Notes under the pieces: model-generated
Databases searched by the model: none
What the model saw: the letters and a program-made list of their open reading frames with translations, nothing else
Told to the model about the DNA's origin: nothing
Made by a program: the position numbers and the translations under genes
Source: Paraescarpia echinospica
Taxonomy: Eukaryota > Annelida > Polychaeta > Sabellida > Siboglinidae
DNA length: 64,000 bases
NCBI GenBank assembly: GCA_020002185.1
Contig: CM034533.1
Location: 54,679,563-54,743,562 of the forward strand
Direction: 5' to 3'
In this document: one piece after another, positions 58,498-64,000 of the stretch
Numbering within the stretch: position 1 is the stretch's first letter
How the letters are laid out: each line of letters starts with the position of its first letter

Positions 58498-60642
58498 AGC
58501 CCAAATGGAGAAAGAAGAACGAAATTGACTACATCCTGACAAACAGGCCAGACATGGTCACTGACGTAACTGTCATCAGCCAAGTCAACATCGGAAGTGA
58601 CCACAGAATGGTAATGAGCAACATCAAACTGGACGTCAAGGCTGAAAGAAGAAATTAATAAACAAGAGACCACCGAGTGTAGATACCATACAAATCGGAA
58701 GAAAAAAGATCGAATTCCAACTCGAACTGCGAAATCGATTCGAGACACTACAGGAACTAGACGACATCGACACCATCAGCGAAAACATCTTTGAGATGAT
58801 CCAACTAAGTGCGACAAGTGATGCCAAAGCAATCAACAGGCATGTAGGGACGATAATATCATCACTAACACGAGCACTAATGAAGAAACGACGAGAAATG
58901 GTGGATAACGGCGACCGTAAAAAATAAATAGAGTACGCAGAAATATGCAAGACCATCAAAAAGAAAGCGAAGGAGGACGTCAGAATGTACGAACAATTAA
59001 GAGATCATACGAGAAATATCAAAGAGCCGGAACAAAGCAAGAAGAACACAGACACTAGGCCGAGACAGACTGATTACACTTCTAGACAAGCAGGGTAGAG
59101 AAATACAAGACCAAGATATGATCATGGAACGAATAGAGGAATTATACACCGAGCTATACGACAGTGAACAGAGTACCATAATTCACACCGACCCGAAAGA
59201 AGTACCAGAGATAACACCATGGGAGGTGGAAGCAGCGCAAAGAGATATGAAGAATGGAAGACTTCAGGCAACGACCATGTAAGCATTGAGACATTAAAAG
59301 CAGGAGAAGATATAATCTCGAAGACACTGGCTAAGCTGTATACTAAATATGAAAGACGAATACCCACCGCTTGGAAGAACGCAAAGATGGTGATTATCTT
59401 CAAGAATGGAAATAAGAAAGACTTAACAAAACCACAGACCGATATGTCTGTTATCAAACATCTACAAATTACTCACAAAGATACTAACGAATAGGCTAGA
59501 GAAGACACTCGACGAAAACCAACCACGAGTGCAAGCAGGATTCAGAAGCAGGTACTCAACGACAGACCACGTAGACGTCGTAAACCAACTGAAAGAGAAG
59601 TGCCGATAATATAATATCCCGCACTGCATCGCTTTTGTCGACTACGAAAAGGTTTTCGACTCGGTGCAAACTCAAGCAATACTGACCTCCCTTCAAGAAC
59701 AGGGGATAGAAGTTGTGTACATCGATCTCCTGAAAGACATCTACACCAACAGCTCGGTGACAATCCACGTACACAAAAAGAGCAAAAAGATCAACATCAA
59801 GAGAGGAGTACGACAGGGTGACACCATATCGCTCAAGCTGTTCACGGCAACTCGAAAGCATATTCCGAAGACTGACCTGGGAAACCAGAGGCTTGATGAT
59901 AGACGGAGAACATCTCAGCCATCTTCGCTTCGCCGACGAAATACTCATATGCGCTACTACACCGCAAGAACTACAAAACATGCTGCAGGAGCTAGCTGAT
60001 GAAAGTGAAAAACAAGGTCTATGGATGAACATCTCGAAGACAAAAATGATGCTAGAAAATGACACACCAATATATATCAACACGACACAGATAGAGAACG
60101 TTGAAAGCTACGTCTATCTGGGACAGCGATACAGTATCAGAGACAAAAACGAAAACAAGGAGATTCAAAGAAGGATCACCGCCGGCTGGACAACTTTCGC
60201 CAAACACCGGGACATCTTCAAGGGTAACTTTGGAACCTGCTTGAAGAGACAAGTCTTCAAAGATGGAAAGAAGTATGTTAAACATCAAATATCGGGACAG
60301 AAAAATAAATATATGGGTAAGATAGAAGACAAAGGTCATAGACGAGATAGAACAAATCAGAAGACAGAAGTGAACATGGACAGGGCACACCAGCAGACTA
60401 CGAGACAACCGAGCATACACGTATCACAACCTGGACATCGCGTATCACAACCTTGAGATATTACGAAGTGAAACGATCTAGAGGAAGACCGGCGAGACGG
60501 TGGAGAGACGAACCAGACGAGTACTGGAAGGGCACTATCTGGCAGAGGATAGTGCAAGACAGGCAGATTTGGAAACGACATGCTGAGGCCTTCGCCCAAC
60601 CACGGGACACTACGGCTGCACAATGATGATGATGATGATGAT
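58498..60642 (+). mobile_element. RTE-like non-LTR retrotransposon, 5' end in the gap
   Basis: Plus strand: endonuclease C-terminus (EIDYILTNRPDMVTDVTVIS, GSDHRMV), linker, then an RT in several frames: AFVDYEKVFDSVQTQAI (59630), RGVRQGDTIS (59806), HLRFADEILICATTPQEL (59910) and YVYLGQRYSIRDKN (60110). The C-terminal RSRGRPARRWRDE...WKRHAEA (60478-60590) is followed by an (ATG/GAT)n tail at 60622-60642. RGVRQGDTIS, the RGRP..RW end and the short repeat tail fit RTE-like elements. Frameshifts and stops make it inactive. Confidence 0.85.
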
Positions 60643-60644
60643 AT

Positions 60645-61164
60645 ACAGGCACATGAGCTTCTAACACGATCATGTGCAAGGATTGGCCTAAAGATCAATC
60701 CCGGAAATTAAGAAGCGACTGTTTAGTGCAACAGTAGAGTCTGTGTGACTATATTGAAACTATGGATGCGAAACATGGACAATGACGAAAAAACTTGGCA
60801 AACAACTAAACGAATGTTATACAAGAATGCTTCGAGAAGCATTTAACATTCACTGGCAACAGCATTGACAAACATATAACTATACAGTGGAATGTGTGAA
60901 GTCAGTAATAAAATAAGAAGAAGCCGATTGAGATTTGCCGGACACTGCACTGCTACAGACATAAGGATAAATGGTATATAAGACTATCTTGTGGCAACTG
61001 ACGCATGGAACAACCAAGGCAGGGAGAGCAGCAGCAACTTACATCGACTACTTAAAGGAAGATGTGGATCTAGAGACGGGGAGCTGAAGACGGCAATGGC
61101 AGACAGAGGGATCTGGAGACGGATGATTGAAGCCACAACTGTTCGACCCCAGTGGCCGACATGA
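60645..61164 (+). pseudogene. Second non-LTR RT relic, C-terminal part
   Basis: Directly after the RTE tail: HELLTRSCARIGLKIN, CETWTMTKKLGKQLNECYTR, RRSRLRFAGHC and MADRGIWRRMIEA...RPQWPT. This repeats the order of another RT C-terminus and is not a continuation of the preceding element. It is followed by a TA microsatellite. Confidence 0.7.
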
Positions 61165-61170
61165 GTGAGT

Positions 61171-61280
61171 GATATATATATACAAACACACATACGCACG
61201 TACACACGCACACACAAACACACACTATATATATATATATATATATATACATTATACATATATATTATATATATATATAA

Positions 61281-61312
<32 letters not shown>
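61171..61312. repeat. (TA)n/(CA)n microsatellite
   Basis: TATATA runs with a short ACACGCACACAC section, adjoining the RT relic. Confidence 0.93.
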
Positions 61313-61529
61313 AAGGTCCTTGCACGGCCAGCTTTAGAGCACGTGCAACTCGCTGCACAAGGCCTGATGTTTTTGCATGGGCTCCTGAGCGTTGATGAAG
61401 GAGAAGACCATATCCAATCATCGAACTTCCATCCAAAGTCCTTTGGGAACGGGACCTCTGGCCGAGCCATTCAACCCAAAGACAATATGCTTGCCTGGTT
61501 AATGCTGTGCATGGCATGTTTAAGCATTG

Positions 61530-61674
61530 CACCGTAGCTGAATGCTTCCCGGAGAAGTCGAGATGGTGTTCAATTGAACTGGTCTGCCATGGAGTAAAGT
61601 GTAAAGCGCTATGAGCAGAATAAGAACTTGATACTGGGCTGCATAAGAACTTATGTTTATCTTTTACTTTTCGC
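61530..61674 (+). mobile_element. tRNA-derived SINE, copy 4 (3' part)
   Basis: GCTGAATGCTTCCCGGAGAA, GATGGTGTTCAATTGAACTG, GTCTGCCATGGAGTAAAGTG and the tail TATGTTTATCTTTTACTTTT. The tRNA-like head is missing or unrecognisable. Confidence 0.75.
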
Positions 61675-63850
61675 CATCCCTCTTCGTTCTTTTCCGCCGA
61701 GTATTGCCAAGCGTAGTTCCTTCAGCCCTAACTGCATGTTTCACCGTATCATCCCACTATGCACAAGGAAGCCTTTTGGCTTACTATGAATCCAACCAGT
61801 TGTCATCTATATATAGCCGGCCCTTGTACAAGATGTGTCAATTGTATTTTGAATTGCTCCACAATGTTAGCAATAACTCATCGATTAGATATTCAGTACC
61901 AATCATTTATTGTCCTCTGTGATAACCAGTAATTTCTTAAATCCAACCTACGCTCTTCTGGGATCTACATCGATATCAATTTTATGTGAGTCTACCAATA
62001 TTACAGTTGACAAAATGAACGATATTCCCGCGTTTCTGGTATAACGAAAATTCGAACTAGAACACCGCTGTATAAAAACGTCCACCGATTACCATCCATT
62101 CAAGACTCTCCTAAATTGGCGTAGAATGGCAAGATGTTCAAATATATTATCTTCTTACAATTACCAGTAAAACGTATCTCATTTGTTGTTGTCAGCTCAA
62201 TAGAACTAGTTACTCAGAGACAGTTTAGTCCAGCTAATTTATGACATTTTGAATCCGCTGTCTCAATGATGAATACAAGTCCCAGACGGATTTATTTCCT
62301 ACTTTCTCGTCATTAACTGCGGATCGAAAATACACAATCGGTTACATCGTTGTGCCTGACGAGTTATGCTTGACGCGAAAACAGACACCCAATAAATCAA
62401 ACATGTGTACGTCAGAAATGTATAGCTCTTTTACGACGAGTCACCGCTAAACAAACGTGAGGTGTGTGCCACTCGTCATTTATCATGTTATTGTGCAAGT
62501 ACCATTGATCACCACACAACCCTAAGCCAAAGATGACCTTGTCCGTCCAAATGGCCACACCGAATAAATGTGAGAACGCATGCTGTGACCCAAGCTATGC
62601 GTTTACACAAGATGACCGTGGCAGCCAAAGGTGTTCGATAAACTTGCGTGATGTTGTCTCATCGTTACGTCATACGTGAGACCACGAACTACACGTGAAG
62701 CCGGACAAACCGGAAGTGCGGTAAGCTTGATTTAACAGGCATACGCATCGCTTAGGGCCTCTGAACATGCCGGAATTAGACTATTGATGATGCATGCGTG
62801 CTTTAGATGTGGTTTACCGTCTTCCCTGTGTCATGTTGCGGAGGTTACTGTCGGCAGGTCGTTATTTGATCAGACGACTGGAAGGCAAAACCATGTCACC
62901 AATGTGTGTGTGTTTGTGCGTGCGTGCGTGTGTATATCCATGTGTGTGTATGTGGGAGCATGTGCAAGCGCGCGAGTGCCTGTTCGTGTGCGTGTGTACG
63001 TTTTCGATGAGACATCCCCAAAACGTTCGGAGTTTACTAAAAAAAATTCTTTATCGATTTTGTTAATCGGCTATATTACAACATTTCGCTGTAATAAGTA
63101 CCATTGATATCGTATTTGTTCATGATTACAGAGTATTTTTTCAGTTGTGTTTCCTGCCCTAGGGTAAGCATGAACTGAATTACTTTGTTATGCTCGGATG
63201 TTTTTGTAATAGACTGCGGGTGGTAAACATGATATGCAAACCCTACTTCGTGGCGGACTCCAGTTCGATCTGTGGGATCATAAATCAATTTGTATTAGCT
63301 TAATCACCATTGCTTTGGCGAATCAGCGCAAACTGTGTCCGTAAATATGTCCAACTCATCTTTACCCAAATAACATTCAAACCATCTTGTAATTTTTCTT
63401 TACTGTTTTCATTTTGTCTATTTCTTATTAATATCAACGGCATGACCTGTGTGCTACCCAGTTAAACACAACGACGACCTTCAGTAGTCATTGTACGTCT
63501 ACCCGCCAATCAATCAAGGCGCCAATCACCAAAAGTCCTCCACTCACGGGAGAGTCGAGTATACAATGCAGGAATACATGCGTTCGCACACTGCCGCATT
63601 CTGGCTGATTTGGCCGCCGTTCCTTTCAGGGTTTCCCACTCCAGTCGCAGCGAACACAAGTGTCGAAAGCACTTGCCAAAATTTTATTAATTTCAACGAT
63701 GTACGGCATATCGACGCAGTTGCAGTGTGTGGTCGATTGTTAGAGAAACATTAGCAGTTGTGCCAAGTTACCGGCTTAACTGACATCCAAAATATTGGTT
63801 TATGTGACACTGCAAGTTTACTAAAATACAATGTTTATTCAGCCACATTA
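61675..63850. other. Intergenic, nothing recognised; small GT-rich patch 62903-63000
   Basis: Short open frames only (for example 61653-61922, 63491-63754), none recognisable. The GT/CG-rich patch near 62.9 kb is a degenerate microsatellite. Confidence 0.45.
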
Positions 63851-64000
63851 ATTGCAGCGTGGCTGAATGCTTCCCGGTGAAGTCGATATGGTGTTCAATT
63901 GAACTGGTCTGCCATAGAGTAAAGTGTAAAGCGCTATGAGCAGTATAAGAACTGGTACTGGGCTGCATAAGAACTTATGTTTATCTTTTACTTTTCGCCA
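63850..64000 (+). mobile_element. tRNA-derived SINE, copy 5, cut by the window end
   Basis: GCGTGGCTGAATGCTTCCCG through the same tail as copy 4 (GGGCTGCATAAGAACTTATG, TTTATCTTTTACTTTTCGCC). The two copies are nearly identical over about 145 bp. Confidence 0.78.

Noticed and set aside
57378..58748. Long frames spanning the N block
   Set aside because: The Ns carry no sequence. Only the last part (58498 on) is real, as an RTE endonuclease end.

Overview
The window is nuclear DNA from an invertebrate animal. Two genes have animal-type exon/intron structure with GT-AG borders, and their introns and flanks are packed with non-LTR retrotransposons, Ty3/gypsy elements, a Penelope-like element, DNA-transposon derivatives, a tRNA-derived SINE family and satellites. 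The mixture fits a lophotrochozoan (for example a mollusc) or an invertebrate deuterostome. I cannot name the species. A 1000-N scaffold gap lies at 57498-58497.

The two host genes are both on the minus strand, head to tail. (1) MTRR (methionine synthase reductase) is complete: 14 coding exons from the ATG at 34987 to the stop at 16077. The exon lengths sum to 2292 nt, an exact multiple of 3, giving 763 aa with FMN, hinge, FAD and NADPH domains. (2) About 8 kb downstream of MTRR are the first six coding exons (8027 to 3662) of an OSBPL1A/ORP1L-like sterol-binding protein gene, covering its N-terminal ankyrin repeats. The rest lies off the left edge.

Layout: 1-3169, a 41-bp minisatellite. 3170-8045, OSBPL1A-like exons with two MITE-like insertions. 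8389-9736, a hAT-like element with a perfect 8-bp target duplication. About 10.86-13.28 kb, a decayed CR1/Jockey-type retrotransposon. 13.5-15.5 kb, small inverted-repeat elements. 16.1-35.0 kb, MTRR, whose introns hold SINEs, a 30-bp minisatellite, a non-LTR endonuclease fragment, a long TG array, a Penelope-like element, a further non-LTR fragment and a TTAA-flanked element. 35.7-37.8 kb, a 50-bp tandem repeat and another non-LTR fragment. 38.7-42.3 kb, a short-LTR Ty3/gypsy element that has lost RT/RNase H. 42.3-46.1 kb, a duplicated segment and a TIR element. 46.7-54.7 kb, a young long-LTR Ty3/gypsy element inserted inside an RTE-type endonuclease relic. 55-64 kb, TC/TG/TA microsatellites, two or three non-LTR relics around the gap, and two more SINE copies, the last cut by the window edge.

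I saw no bacterial-type system, CRISPR array or operon. The interest lies in the transposable-element structures, several with verifiable target-site duplications, and in some oddities within MTRR: a tandemly repeated exon/intron junction and a Lys at the usual Arg of the FAD-binding RxYS motif.
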